From Moniliophthora roreri (taxonomy: Eukaryota; Basidiomycota; Agaricomycetes; Agaricales; Marasmiaceae), in contig LATX02000200.1 of assembly GCA_001466705.2 (NCBI GenBank), positions 1,240,001 to 1,304,000 on the forward strand: a stretch of DNA of 64,000 nucleotides, written 5' to 3'. This document shows positions 12,097-22,816 of the stretch, piece by piece. A model generated the notes under the pieces. It did not search any database and had not been told where the DNA came from. It saw only the letters and a program-made list of their open reading frames with translations. The translations under genes were made by a program, and so were the position numbers. How positions within the stretch are numbered: the first letter of the stretch is position 1; every line of letters begins with the position of its first letter.

Positions 12097-12952
12097 ATGG
12101 CCGAATTTCTAGACTCCGTAGAAGGCGAAATCGCATTTTTTCGCGCTATAATGCGTGCAAGACCTATTGGAAGGCACCAGAGCTTCCATATAATCTCAAT
12201 GCGGTCCTCGATACACAAGGATACAGGACATTGGGTCACGCCAGACCACATTATTCACAAGTTGAGGAGTTGTTATGACTTGGATGCCTTGCACGCGATT
12301 GTAAGTACGGACAGCATATTCATCAGAGAAAAGGTGTATTCAAACTGATTAGGACTGAAGGAACTCGACGCCGAAGCTCCAGATCCAACTCCATCTCCCA
12401 GCGATGAACTTTCGAACGACCCGCATTTCAAAAACGAAATGGTTTTTCCACCACCTGACGACGCGTCGTACGAAGCTCTGATAGCACCGCGGAGGATGCG
12501 TCATACACCGTCGCCACCATCCACACCAGAGGCCTCTGAATCAAAAACCAAGCCGAAGAGTTCGAAGAAACGAGAGCGAGGGAAAAGCAAAGCAAATCTC
12601 GCTGGACTAGTCAGTGGTGACAGTGACAGTAGTGCTCTCACGCAGGAGAGTGGTGATGAGGGAGAGGGTGTACCGGCGGACAGTGTAGCAACTGCTACTG
12701 ACGGAGAGACTGTCGATGGAGATGGAGAGGATGTAGAAACGTACGAACCTACCACGCCTGGTACGTAAAACAGTCAGCGCTACGCGAAATGTACTCTCAA
12801 ATCTGCTCTTCACAGAGCCATCAACATCTACAAGCAAATCCAAGAAGCGCAAAAGTACCGGCAAAAGGAAATTGAGCGGGGCTGCAGCTGTGAATGCTAG
12901 TCGCGCCGCTGCACGAAAGAAGGCGGCTGCTGCTGCTGCGTCAAAAAAGTAG
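12097..12952 (+). CDS. EAF7: NuA4 histone acetyltransferase subunit Eaf7 (MRGBP/CT20 family)
   Basis: Eaf7 is a small subunit of the NuA4 acetyltransferase complex in the nucleus (family knowledge). The start is ATG at 12097. The conserved N-terminal domain is visible: FLDSVEGEIAFFRAIMRARP, IGRHQSFHIISMRSSIHK, TPDHIIHKLRSCYDLDAL. The second exon has FFPPP-type acidic and Pro/Ser-rich sequence (EMVFPPPDDASYEALIAPRR), then Lys-rich and acidic stretches. The last exon is a basic Ala/Lys tail (RAAARKKAAAAAASKK) ending with TAG at 12950-12952. At the first intron the strong donor GTAAGT (12301) would meet an immediate stop (GAC TGA). The donor GTACGG four bases later keeps the frame through LKELDAEAPDP. 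The identification rests on the N-terminal domain. Confidence 0.85.
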
Positions 12953-13906
12953 TTGGAACTCGGGTGTTTTATTGACCAGCTTTGTATACCCGTAATGTCC
13001 CTTTTGAGTTTTCTCTACAAGGAACTTACCTTCGAGTCCTCACTGAACCGGGTTACCTGACTCTGCACAATCACGCGTGCGCTGACTAAGCAGCCGAGCG
13101 CTGAGATCAGACTCATTGGCCTTGAACGCAATCTATATATACACCCGTAGACTTTTAACACTGTATGAGTATGATAGTCTATCGTAACGCGCCAGGAGGG
13201 CGCATCCCCGACTCCTTTAACTTAAGGTTTAAGGAAAGTGGCACTCGAAAGCTGATATTATATGGTGGACATTTTTTATATACATGAGAAACTTGGATGA
13301 CCTGTATAGTCCAAGAGGAGGAAAAGGGGGGGGGCAGGTGAAGACATCCATGTGCTTTGTCTGAGATAGTGTTCCCAGATAAGAAGATTGATGAAGCGGC
13401 AACTGGCGGGGGACATCTGTGCAGCTTACCTAAGGCTAAAACCATTCTCACGCATCTCGGCTAGTACGCCGCGTCGAATTTCCAAAGCAAATCATATCGA
13501 ATGATCAAGTTTCTTCCTCAGTTGTAGGATGTGCTATCCTGTGTGCTTTCAAACAGTATATGACAACCATAAAGACATCTATATCTGTTTCAAAGAGAAA
13601 TTTAGATTGCATCACGCATGATTTGCAGTTGATAAGGCAGGAAAACACATCTATGCCCCTTTCCCACCTGTCAAAGGGGCATCTAATGTCCTGATGCTAT
13701 TCACAAGCTCAATGATGTTTAAGTTTGTTACATTCATGACTATATACGTTTAAATAAACTCTGGCACTCTCACAGCAAGACAAAACCTGGCGAACATGTT
13801 TACTGACGTGTATTTTTGGGCCTTTTGAGGGGTGCATCACGTTCTGGCTCACCCGCCAACCTTTGTACCCTGTTTGTCAGCCCAATTTGTGACCATTAGG
13901 TGAAAA
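12953..13906. other. Gene-poor region downstream of EAF7
   Basis: No convincing coding sequence is visible. There is a G-rich run at about 13322-13337 and AT-rich unique sequence. This is the start of the repeat-derived part of the window. Confidence 0.4.
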
Positions 13907-14060
13907 TATTTGTAATGTTGAGAACAGAAATGGCAAAATTTGGCCCAAAATCTCAATATGGCCAACCCAAGGGCTTCTCCATGTCTTGCTGTGGAGATCA
14001 CACGAGGTTTAATATATGCTGGGATGAGTTATCCAAAATCTGTTCTCAACATTACAAATA
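13907..14060. mobile_element. MITE-like element with 20-bp terminal inverted repeats and TA duplication
   Basis: The sequence at 13908-13928 (ATTTGTAATGTTGAGAACAG plus one base) is the exact reverse complement of 14039-14059. Pairing extends one further base on each side (13907/14060), so a TA dinucleotide borders the element at 13907-13908 and 14059-14060. The body is about 150 bp and non-coding. A TA duplication and short perfect inverted repeats are the hallmarks of Tc1/mariner-derived MITEs. No transposase is present, so movement would have depended on a partner elsewhere. Confidence 0.72.
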
Positions 14061-14409
14061 AAATGATTTTACATGATTTTTCAGCTTCCTAAAATAGTTG
14101 TTTTGGCCATCCTGAATATTTTCCAAAGATTTGCCACTGAAGGACACCAAAGATGTGTGGGATAAGGTGGAGACTCAAATTTTAAACTCAAGGCCGAGAC
14201 GCCCGAGCTCCCGCCAGGTTGCCAGTCAAGAAACAGGAAAGGGTATTGTTAGGGTTTTAGAAGTCGTTGTTGTCCAGGTTGTTGTATATTTCCAATGCAT
14301 CACTTTGTTTGAGACTGTTAAAGATTTCTGCAGCACTGTTGTATGGTCCTGTATAACACGTTACATTTCTGCCTCGATATTGCAGGCCGACTGTGATCAA
14401 GTCATGCCT

Positions 14410-14994
14410 TTATATTCTGTTAGCATCAGTATTGGAGGATTGGAAATGACATGCTTTGTACTGTAGACATCGGGTTTGACTTTTTTTTACTATATAATGA
14501 ACAGTCCCATCTCTGTTACATGGTAATTGAAGAAGCTTGTAGATTCCAGATTGTTTGAGTTCATGATCATATTTCATTGCCACAGTGTGTTTTGGAACAT
14601 CTTTACTACACCCTGAAAACCTTCAGGTAAAAGGTTGTGGTCATTAGAAGGAAGGCGACCATTTCCACTGGTCCTGTTGGTGGTTTTGTAAGTGATAGGT
14701 CAAGGGATATTGTATAATGACTTACCAGGTTTGTAGACCTTGGATAGTTTCATTTGTTTTAGGGTTTTCCGCAAAGTAGATAATGTACGTTACAGAGGTT
14801 CGGAGCGCTGGGGGAGGCATGTGGTGTTGATTCGACGATCCTGTGAGTGGCATGGAATCCATGTCATGGCAACATCCAGAAGGAGAAGTGGAATGGGATT
14901 TGTATGGAGGCGGTAGATTTTGGCCTTCGCCAGTGACCAATGGCTGGAGGTTAGGTATTGGTGATTGTGGTTGAAAGGGTTCCGACACTTTCAC
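14410..14994 (-). pseudogene. Decayed minus-strand coding remnant, family unknown
   Basis: A 90-codon open frame (14994 down to 14726) is Pro/Ser-rich and then reads SVTYIIYFAENPKTNETIQG. It ends at a good donor (GTAAGT) and joins, after an intron ending CAACAG at 14674, to TSGNGRLPSNDHNLLPEGFQ. A frame change near 14600 is then needed to continue with PKHTVAMKYDHELKQSGIYK and further to a stop at 14410-14412. Alternating open frames, plausible splice signals and a shift suggest an old gene or transposon ORF. I cannot name the family. Confidence 0.4.
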
Positions 14995-15322
14995 TATCAG
15001 AATTTTGGTCTTCCTGGTCGTTTTTGAAGTGTATGATGGACAGCAATGTGATAGAAATTTGGAATGCTGCTCTTCACATATGTCAGCGCTTTTCTTTCGA
15101 CATGACTATTCACAGCAACTTGGATTGAAATCGTTTGACTCAGATGCAGGCCTTGGGCGGATGGCACAGCCTCTTATTTGCACTTGTTACAGATTTCACC
15201 GAAGCTATACGGTAATTTGAACTGATCTCCCTGACAAGGCCCTCCTCTAGGAGTCGGGGAAGTATTAGGTCAATTACTACTCATAAGCATTCAAGTCATC
15301 TACTGTAAGATCAAAATCAAAA

Positions 15323-15523
15323 TCATTTGTCCTTTGTGTCCCCACTTGATCCCAAATGATCTGTTGACAATCCCAGCTTGCGATCGATGTACTCCTCCAG
15401 CCCAGTCTGGAGGATTTGGATTTTCTCTGTGAGTTCTTTGATCGCATCTGGACCATGCTTCCTTATGCAATCGATGGCATCATCAAAAGCCTTTTTCTTT
15501 GTGGCAGCAGCTTTAGTTTTCAC
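15323..15523 (-). CDS. Short hypothetical ORF with charged coiled-coil-like sequence
   Basis: A 66-codon frame begins MKTKAAATKKKAFDDAID, then RKHGPDAIKELTEKIQILQT, and ends with its stop at 15323. It is helix-prone and highly charged. It may be an exon of the same decayed locus as 14410-14994 rather than a gene of its own. No homology is recognised. Confidence 0.25.
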   Translation of the reverse strand: MKTKAAATKKKAFDDAIDCIRKHGPDAIKELTEKIQILQTGLEEYIDRKLGLSTDHLGSSGDTKDK

Positions 15524-15775
15524 CTTCTAATCCTACCCGTTGCTTGCGATGCGCCAGAATCACAGCTATCTGCGAACATAATGGAAATGATGGAAGAGTA
15601 ATGATGTCTAGTACTTACCTCGGCATCTTCACCAGTGTTACAGAGGGGCCTGTAGTACCTGGGGGCCAACTATTTGAAATTTTCCTTCAACATAAAGTGA
15701 TTCAGGTCTTCATCGTTGAACCCACTCCCACAGAATTGTCACGATATAGTCGTGGGGTAGAGGACAAACACCACA

Positions 15776-15960
15776 TGGGTAAGTACATGTAAAAAAAGTC
15801 GATACCGACAGTGTACAGAATACATAGAGGGTATACCCCAGTGAAAAAGCTGTGGGTATGTGAATGGGTATTGGTTTTTAGGTGACAGGTACATACCCAC
15901 TGGGTGGGATGGGTATTCAGGGTGTGGATGTCCCATTGTGTGTTTCGTGGCATCTGCCAC
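15776..15960. repeat. GGGTA/TACCC-rich repetitive patch
   Basis: The words GGGTA, TGGGTAT, TACCC and their inverted forms recur at least eight times in about 180 bp (for example ATGGGTAAGTACATG, GAGGGTATACCCC, GTACATACCCACTGGGTGGG). The mix of direct and inverted copies lets the segment fold on itself. It is probably a degenerate non-autonomous element or simple-sequence expansion. No coding frame is supported. The flanking 15961-16334 shows nothing recognisable. Confidence 0.4.
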
Positions 15961-16334
15961 AGTTTCCAGTCGCAGCCACATGACGATCACATTTGAAATC
16001 TCATTGTCTCAATTGGATGCACTGTGAACTTAGAGTAAATTTGCTTGTATCTACTATCTGTACCACTGAGCCTGCCTTCAATAATGCCTTTCAATATCTC
16101 TGATATGCTATGAAATCTCTAATACGTTATGAACGGCCATAGAACTCACTCTTAAGCAGCCTCCAGGGCTCTGAAAGTCACGTGAGTGAAGGTAGAACAA
16201 TATCATATTCACAACTCCGTTTACAGTGATCGTAAGTGAACTACAATGAAGACAATGATATCTCTCTGAATCACCCTAGCCACAGACTAAACCCGGCCAC
16301 AATGACAAGTCCTGCACAGTGACAATTTATTTTC

Positions 16335-19300
16335 ATGTCGCCTTTTTCTCCACCAGCCCTAAAACACAGGTTAAGAAATACACCAACCACAATGCAGGGA
16401 AATACTTACTTCCAAAGCACATCTCCCCAAACTTTCACCTTCTGCCTAGACACCACAAATTTCGACCCAACATGCATCCTTGACGGTCCCTCTATCCACC
16501 CTAACGTTCCATCGCTCCCTTCAAACACTCAACATAATGCCCTTATCCCATACATTCCACGTAATGTCAACCCCATAAACAAGATCGAGAGACAGCTCGT
16601 TCTGACACCTAGCTGAGAATTGATGCCTTCAGCAGTCCAAATGTTGAGCACTCGTGAAGCACTTGTGAACGAGGCACATGAAAACTGATTGGAGCTGCAA
16701 GAACAAATGGATGGGTGAGGAAATACGAAGGACATTTACAATCGACATGTGCGAAAGTATGAAGAGTAGTTTCTTGATGATCAGGAAGAGAGGAAGGCAA
16801 AAGATCCTGAATGGCAGATCCAAGAGGCCCACCCAATAACTTCAGTGAAGGCAGCTCTTTTCTTGAAATATGAGAGCACACGGAATAAAGTGAGTATCTT
16901 TTGATGTCATTTGGATCTCTCTAACTCCCGGCATTGGTTTGGTTTAGAAAACATGCAGTGGCGAGGAGATTGAGAACAGTTCTCTCAGCCACTGGCATAT
17001 CAAGCAATGCATCTCTGCATTGGAAAGCTACTGGATTAACTACCTCCATCTTCCCATCTATGCGAATGACCCAGATGCTCACGTCAAGCTGTGAGATGAC
17101 CCTAGAATTCGAACCATTGAAGCCAACATGCAGGCAGAGGAGGTGACCAGGGTAATGTTGGCGCATGCACTCAAAGCCTTGGGGACCACTTCAGGTGTGT
17201 CTTGCCTGTATTTGTTGCTACTGAGGATTGACTGAGTTTCCACTAGATAGACACTTACGAGATGAACCAAATGCTACAGGCCACGAATAGTCTTCTCCTC
17301 AAGGGTGGCCACAACAAGACCATAGCGAGGATGCTAAGGAACTGGGCGCTGTTTTTATTGCCCATTGCTAATCTCTTTTGCAGAGACAACCTTCAAAGGC
17401 TGCGCCTTTCAGATCTTTCGTTTCACCACATGCTGAACCCATACCTCGACCAACTTGACAAACATGGGTGGTTCAGTGATATTCATAATATCGAGATGAG
17501 CATTTGACTGACTGCCTCTAATGGTAATCAGCTAACCAGTTGCTATTGAAGGTCCTCAAGATTCTGGTGAATCAAGCAAAGCATAACCATAACAGCCAAG
17601 TTGACAAGAATAGCCTGATTTGACACCAAATTGTGGAACTTTGTGGGTATGCAGCAATTGGCATGCATCTCTTCGGTCGTTTCCATATTTTGAAAGAGGA
17701 TCCACTGAATTTCAAACCTGACTTCGAGAGCGAAGATGCTGGCGAGTATGGATATCGTGCTTGGTATAATTTGGTACTGTTTCATGGGAAAGAGGGGAAG
17801 GATTGTGAGATGAGCTACAACAGTAAATCTCAAATCTTCTTACCTTGCATTGTATCTAATTGTTTCTTCCCTCAGCCCATAATGACATCATCTTGAAGAT
17901 CCATGAGGATAACAATATCCACATTTTGAAAGTGACCTATGCCAGTCGTGTACAAGGTGCCTTTAATGCCAGGCAATGGGCTGCATCCGAGTTGGCAACG
18001 ATGGCTATTGGAGGGTGGAGTGAGTCGGGTTCGTTTAGAGCTTGCTACGACAGAAATCTGTTGCTAGAAGCTATGCTTGCCGCTGCATGCTTCAATGCCC
18101 AACACTCTGAAAAGCATGCATTGCCTCGTGGGCATCTCCAACCTCCTGAAGTCCTTCTCAAAGCCATTTTTCCATAGGTTGAGGAAGAACAGAGGAAGTA
18201 TCTGAAACACATATGCACAGACCCTGTTCACCAGCGCGATCTAGCGTTGGATGGCTTCCTCAAATTACTCCTCAACTTGCACTGCATTCTACTTCAGGAT
18301 CTAGCTGTGATGCATGCAACACACCCAAACTTCCCGATCTATCAATTTGCGCCCTTCAATTCACCTGAGTTCCTTCGATTTGCTGAGGAGTCACAAATGA
18401 CATTGGCCCAAGCTGAAGAGGAAGCCCGGATGCAGTTACAAGAACTTGTGCCCGATATTGTGATATGGGTGAAGGGGTTCATAGAGTCGGAGACTGCTCA
18501 CAATTGTAGCTGCCAAGCCGAGATGCAGAGGGAGATACAAGACGCCTGCAGTGCCCTCCATACAGTGACCCAGACTCTGACTGTGAATTTGGCATTGAAA
18601 CAGAAACGGAATGTGGATGTCAGGAACCTGTCTGCAGCACAACCACTGCCCACCACAGGGACGTTGAGCAAGTCGTTGAAACGCAGGCAGATGCAACCGT
18701 CCACTACAGTCCCAGAGCCGCACGAGGACGAGCAGCCTGCTACTTCCCCGCCACCTTAAATGAAACCTTCTGAAACCCAGACGATGAGTACCTCTTCACA
18801 CACATCTCCCTCCAATTCCTCCAATTCCTCGCCAATGCCTCAATCCACACCCACATCTTCTTCAGATCCATCCACCCAAACTCAGCTCCAACAGACTGAC
18901 AGTGCGAAATACTTCTCCACCGACCCCAATGGAGAAATTATCAGCATTTCGCGTGACCAGTTTTCCCAGAAGCAGGCAGAGGTGATGAGTGGCCTTGAGC
19001 AGAGATTTGGAGCTGGAAAGGTGTCTCAACACACCTGGGATTGGGTGTATGGTCTGGGTGACTGGATTCCACAGTACCAGTTTGGTGAGAGGCTGGATAG
19101 AGAAGGAATATGGCAGGAGCACATATTGGGCATTGGAGGGCAGCTTTCCATGCAGGAGCTGGAAGAACAATAGACAGGAAAGTGGAAAACAAATCAGACA
19201 ATGAAGAATGAGTCTAGTTGAAGGCAGCAATTAATCAGTCTCATTGATGAACTCAAGAGCAAACCCAATTGGAACATACCTCTCGCATTTCAATTCCTCA

Positions 19301-19422
19301 ATGACCGCTTCCCAATCGACTCCAAATCTACTGTTTCTGACCCAATCACCAAAGAGAAATATCTCGCTTCTACTGGCAATTTCTGCTGCTGGCTGCAGAA
19401 GAAGGGCAGCTCATCCTACTGA
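16335..19422 (+). pseudogene. Crypton-type tyrosine recombinase (Ndc10-like plus GCR1_C domain), decayed
   Basis: Joined by eye, the frame reads as a basidiomycete Crypton protein. An N-terminal segment has PITSVKAALFLKYESTRNK (near 16840-16905), then HWHIKQCISALESYWINY (near 17000). The catalytic domain follows: FCRDNLQRLRLSDL (about 17379-17420), the GYAAIGMHLFGRFHIL block, then KVTYASRVQGAFNARQ, GGWSESGSFRACYDR (final Tyr) and LLEAMLAAACFNAQHSEKHA. After LLNLHCILLQDLAVMHATHP comes a Ser-rich linker. The C-terminal GCR1_C-like part has WQEHILGIGGQLSMQELEEQ and LISLIDELKSKPNWNIPLAF, ending at a TGA at 19420-19422. At least six in-frame stops occur (for example after ..HEN, DG, KYEE, HVKL, AIFP and QELEEQ). 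The expected His of the HxxR box appears as Tyr. The gene is dead. Element ends were not identified. Confidence 0.75.
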
Positions 19423-19752
19423 AGTGTAATCAACACGTCGAATTCATATCCTAGAGGGGCATAACGGGTAATGTTGTTGGAATTTGGCTATTAGATATTG
19501 GAGACGTTATTGGGGACGTATTTTAGGGGGCCTTGGGGACGTCTGTGAGGAGGGCATCAGTGAATGTTGTTATGGAGATTTGGAGTGGAAAAAATTAATA
19601 GAAATGCTTTTTGTCTTTCATTCTTTCACTCTTAAAGTACTTGTAGTATGTTTGATTGATGTATTTCATTTGAAAGTAATAAAATAGGGCCTATCTATGG
19701 AGAGGAGAACATAGGAAACTTACCTTTGAGTGTCTGCAATGACAATGCTGCA
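19423..19752. other. Non-coding spacer after the Crypton relic
   Basis: No gene was recognised. G/T-rich stretch 19465-19560 and AT-rich sequence up to the foldback element. Confidence 0.3.
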
Positions 19753-19985
19753 GATGAAGAGGGAAAAGTATTTCTCATGCCTGGCCGTGTGGGTTGGGTT
19801 CCACGGAGCTAGCCACTGTTCTATAGATGGAAAGAGCCCAGAGCTAGGGTCTGTTTGGCTGCGTCTTTGAGCCAAACAGACCCTAGCTCTGGGCTCTTTC
19901 CATCTATAGAATCCTAGACAGTTCCGTGGAACCTAACCCATGCAGTCAGGCATGGGAAATGCTTTTCTCTCTTCGTCTGCAACTT
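19753..19985. repeat. Long foldback (inverted-repeat) element with 42-bp perfect stem
   Basis: 19819-19860 is the exact reverse complement of 19870-19911, separated by a 9-nt loop. Outside this core the two sides continue as imperfect complements for about 65-70 more bases: the left side carries ATGCCTGGCCGTGTGGGTT and GTTCCACGGA, and the right side carries their near-complements. The whole arm is therefore about 110 nt. There is no ORF. It could be a foldback/MITE-type transposon or a source of small RNAs. Confidence 0.8.
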
Positions 19986-20340
19986 CCACTATCAAATCCC
20001 AATGAGAGCAGGTAAGAATTTTTTTCCCCTTCCCTACAGTACAATGCTTTAGAAATAGTATTCAATCTATCAATTCTGAATGCTATGGCAAGTAAGATCG
20101 AGAGAAAAACAAAGAGAATGGGCAGAACAACCTTGGAAAGAGAAAAAAACATGGGGAGGTTCTGCTTGTTCAAAGTGGTGTTCTTCGGGATGCAGCTCAT
20201 ATTGCTCTAACACAATAGCTGACCTGTTGGCTCCTGTAGGCTCACTTGAAAGTCCTCTTGACTGAGGCACTCCATTTCCAGACCATGTTCTCTGTTATTT
20301 TCACCTGGTAAGTACCTTTGATGTCAGTCCTTATTACCTG
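19986..20340. other. Non-coding spacer
   Basis: Apart from short unconvincing frames, nothing recognisable lies between the foldback element and the acidic fragment at 20341. Confidence 0.3.
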
Positions 20341-20901
20341 GCTGACTATGGGTCAGATTGGCCAGATGCATGTTGAAGAGTTCCTCGATATTGTGGCGGG
20401 GGATAGTGACAACAGCGAGCTCACAGATTTTGATACGGACATCGAGGATTATGAGTCTGGTGCGTTCATGTTCAAATCTACTTACAACACCAACTAAGGA
20501 TTCAGCAGACGACCTCTCTCAAACATGACAGAGTTCAAATTCATGAGGAGACTGATCTACATCTCTCCAACACCAAGACACCCAACCCCAAGAAGACAAC
20601 CAAGTCGAACGTATCTTTGGTCACATTGTTAACAAACATACAGGTCCCAACCGTCTGACCTCAGTGAGCTCGAGCTCCCAGTCTGATTCATCTGAAGCCC
20701 AAACCTCATGCCAAATGGTTAGAGATTGGATTGTTGGTGCTATTCTTCGAGCACAGCACATCTGGGATGAAGAAGATGCTTGGGAAATGGCCAGAGATAC
20801 AATAGTGTTACCTACACACTCGTCGAAATGTTCGAGGATTACTGGCCTGCCTTTGCCAGTGGTTCCTAGGCCTATTGACAGACCAGCAGGCACAGAACGC
20901 A
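20341..20901 (+). pseudogene. Fragments of a broken gene upstream of element A (possibly Spt5-like N-terminus)
   Basis: A short acidic segment reads VEEFLDIVAGDSDNSELTDF then DTDIEDYESG, followed by a possible donor. Further fragments include TSCQMVRDWIVGAILRAQHI (about 20706-20765) and a Pro-rich piece ending at the retrotransposon junction. Acidic leaders are usual in Spt5 proteins, and KOW-like sequence resumes directly after element A. The gene may therefore have been split by the insertion. Stops in the linking frames show it is not intact. The link to Spt5 on this side is inference. Confidence 0.35.
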
Positions 20902-21357
20902 TGCTACAGACTTTCTCTTTTCTTCTCTCGGTAGTACTTTCTATGCTTCTCTTTCTATCGGACTTATCCACCTTTCTAGCTCCCATTTCCTTTCTCACCC
21001 TTATGCTTCCCCTTCCATCAGACTTATCCACCTTCCTAGTCCCCATTTACCTATCCCTTTGTACTATTACTCATATCCCGATAGCCTCGGGAAACTTTAG
21101 ACAATCCCCAAACTCTTTGCTATACTTACGTAGTTAGTATTAGCAGAGCTGTAACGTATTTAAGCGCTCAAGTGGAGATTCTAAATCTCCAGCTTGACCT
21201 GGTTTATCAATACTTGTGTCAACGCCGATATCGAAGGACCTCTGAACTTCAGCAACCGCTGAACAAACTTGAACTTGAACTTGTAACAACTACTTAAACA
21301 AAGGCTATACTTTGCTAAAGGTGGTTGAGTCAACGTTGCTACGCAAGTAACGTAACA
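20902..21357 (+). repeat. Element A 5' LTR
   Basis: The LTR is 456 bp, begins TGCTACAGAC and ends TAACGTAACA. U3 has two degenerate copies of an approximately 60-bp unit containing ATCGGACTTATCCACC. A TATA-like box (TATTTAA, 21157-21163) lies 33 nt before CAGCTTGACCT (21190-21200), the likely RNA start. The 3' LTR differs at about a dozen sites, mostly C/T or G/A at CpG. Confidence 0.9.
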
Positions 21358-21359
21358 CA

Positions 21360-21370
21360 AGGTCAAGCTG
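21360..21370 (+). promoter_or_regulatory. Element A primer-binding site (self-priming type)
   Basis: AGGTCAAGCTG starts 2 nt after the LTR and is the exact complement of CAGCTTGACCT at 21190-21200 in the LTR. Eleven-nt self-complementarity is the known arrangement of Tf1, where the RNA 5' end primes reverse transcription. Confidence 0.75.
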
Positions 21371-21419
21371 ATTGATTGCCGACCTACCCAGGTTTAGGCA
21401 TCACCTAGGAACAACAAAG

Positions 21420-22799
21420 ATGCCGCCACAGACAGAACAGCAACTAGAACAGGACATTGCCGAAGCGGAGGCGCGCCGGCGTGGGCAACTAACCCAATCC
21501 ATATCGAATCCTGGTGGACGAGTGATCCCACCATTAACCCGAGCGTCCCGCAGAGAACTATTGACCCCCTTGCACTTGCCATTGCTAACGAGTCAGCCAC
21601 TGACAGAGACACCAGCAGATGACCCAGGAACAAGGAGAATCTCGACCCCATCATTCACTCTGATTGGATCAAGAACGATCGAACGCGAAGAAGAGTCCTC
21701 GCCGAATACACCGAAGCCACCAGACTCGGATACATTGAATATCTCTACCAACTATCTGGAAGAGTTAGATCCATTCCAATGACTACTACAAGGGCTAAAG
21801 AACAGTCCCTGATCACCGAAGGTACAACCCGAAACAATGGCGGAAGATAAGAAGCCGTCTGGAAGCAGACCCAAGAGAGAAGAACCAGTAGTCGAAGAAG
21901 CAGTCATAGGATCTGCGATGCCGGTGCAAGTAGTATCGGCAGTGAAGGAAGTGAAGGCCGCACTCCCGAGAGCCTTTACAGGAACACGAAAAGATGCGAA
22001 GAAGTTTCTAAGAGAAGTGTTGATTTACGTAGCACTCAATTCAAAAGTGTTCCCAGATGATAGGTCGAAGAAGCTTTTCCTCCTTTCATATATGACGGAC
22101 GGACCTGGAGAGTTCTGGAAGAACGAGAAAACCGATCTCCTACTTGCATACAATCCAGATGCTGAGAAGGTGACATGGTCGGAGTTCTTAGACGATTTTA
22201 GAACGTCTTTCGAGCCCCTCGATCCTGCCTTGAAAGCACAGTTGGAACTCAAAGACTTAAGGATGAAGGAAAGAGCCGACGAATATACGTATCAGTTCAC
22301 CTACCTCGCAAAACAAACTGGATATAACGATGCAGCACAAATAGTAGCGTTCAAACGAGGGCTACCCAAGAGTTTGGTCCTCAAAATTATGACGAGACCA
22401 GAAGGCGCCCCCACTACAATCAAGGACTGGATGAACGCTGCCATCATATTTGACGAAAGTTACAAACAAGCAATGGAGTACGGGAAGACTTGGGACGATG
22501 AACACGGAGGAAAGAAGCCTCAGAGGAGTTTTAGGAAAAAGGAAGACGTCGCCATCAAACAGATCACCGAAATAGATCAGAAGGAATATATGGCAAAGGG
22601 CTTGTGTTTCAGATGCGGACGAGCGGGACATCGCATCAGAGACTGTCCAGACACGCTGAGAAAGGATGAAAGGAAACAGGAAGAACCGAAGAAGCTTACG
22701 AGAGAGGAAAGGTTCGCCAAAATAAGGGCGTTGGTGAATGACCAGCCGAAAGAAGATAAGGACTTCCTCATCGATCTAATGGAACAAGAGGGTTTTTAA
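21420..22799 (+). pseudogene. Element A gag
   Basis: The frame starts at ATG 21420 with an Arg/Glu-rich leader, is broken by TGA at 21780-21782, and is then open from ATG 21837 to TAA 22797-22799. The capsid-like part has KKFLREVLIYVALNSKVFPD, LLSYMTDGPGEFWKNEK and ADEYTYQFTYLAKQTGYND. One CCHC knuckle is visible (CFRCGRAGHRIRDC). The gag stop lies in GGTTTTTAAAAC, and pol follows in the -1 frame. Confidence 0.88.
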
Positions 22800-22816
22800 A
22801 ACGGCGGAAGAGGACG

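Noticed and set aside
20621..21137. Long frames on both strands across the element A 5' LTR (and 27596-27875 at the 3' LTR)
   Set aside because: They are translations of the pyrimidine-rich U3 repeat. The same frames recur in each LTR copy and carry no domain.
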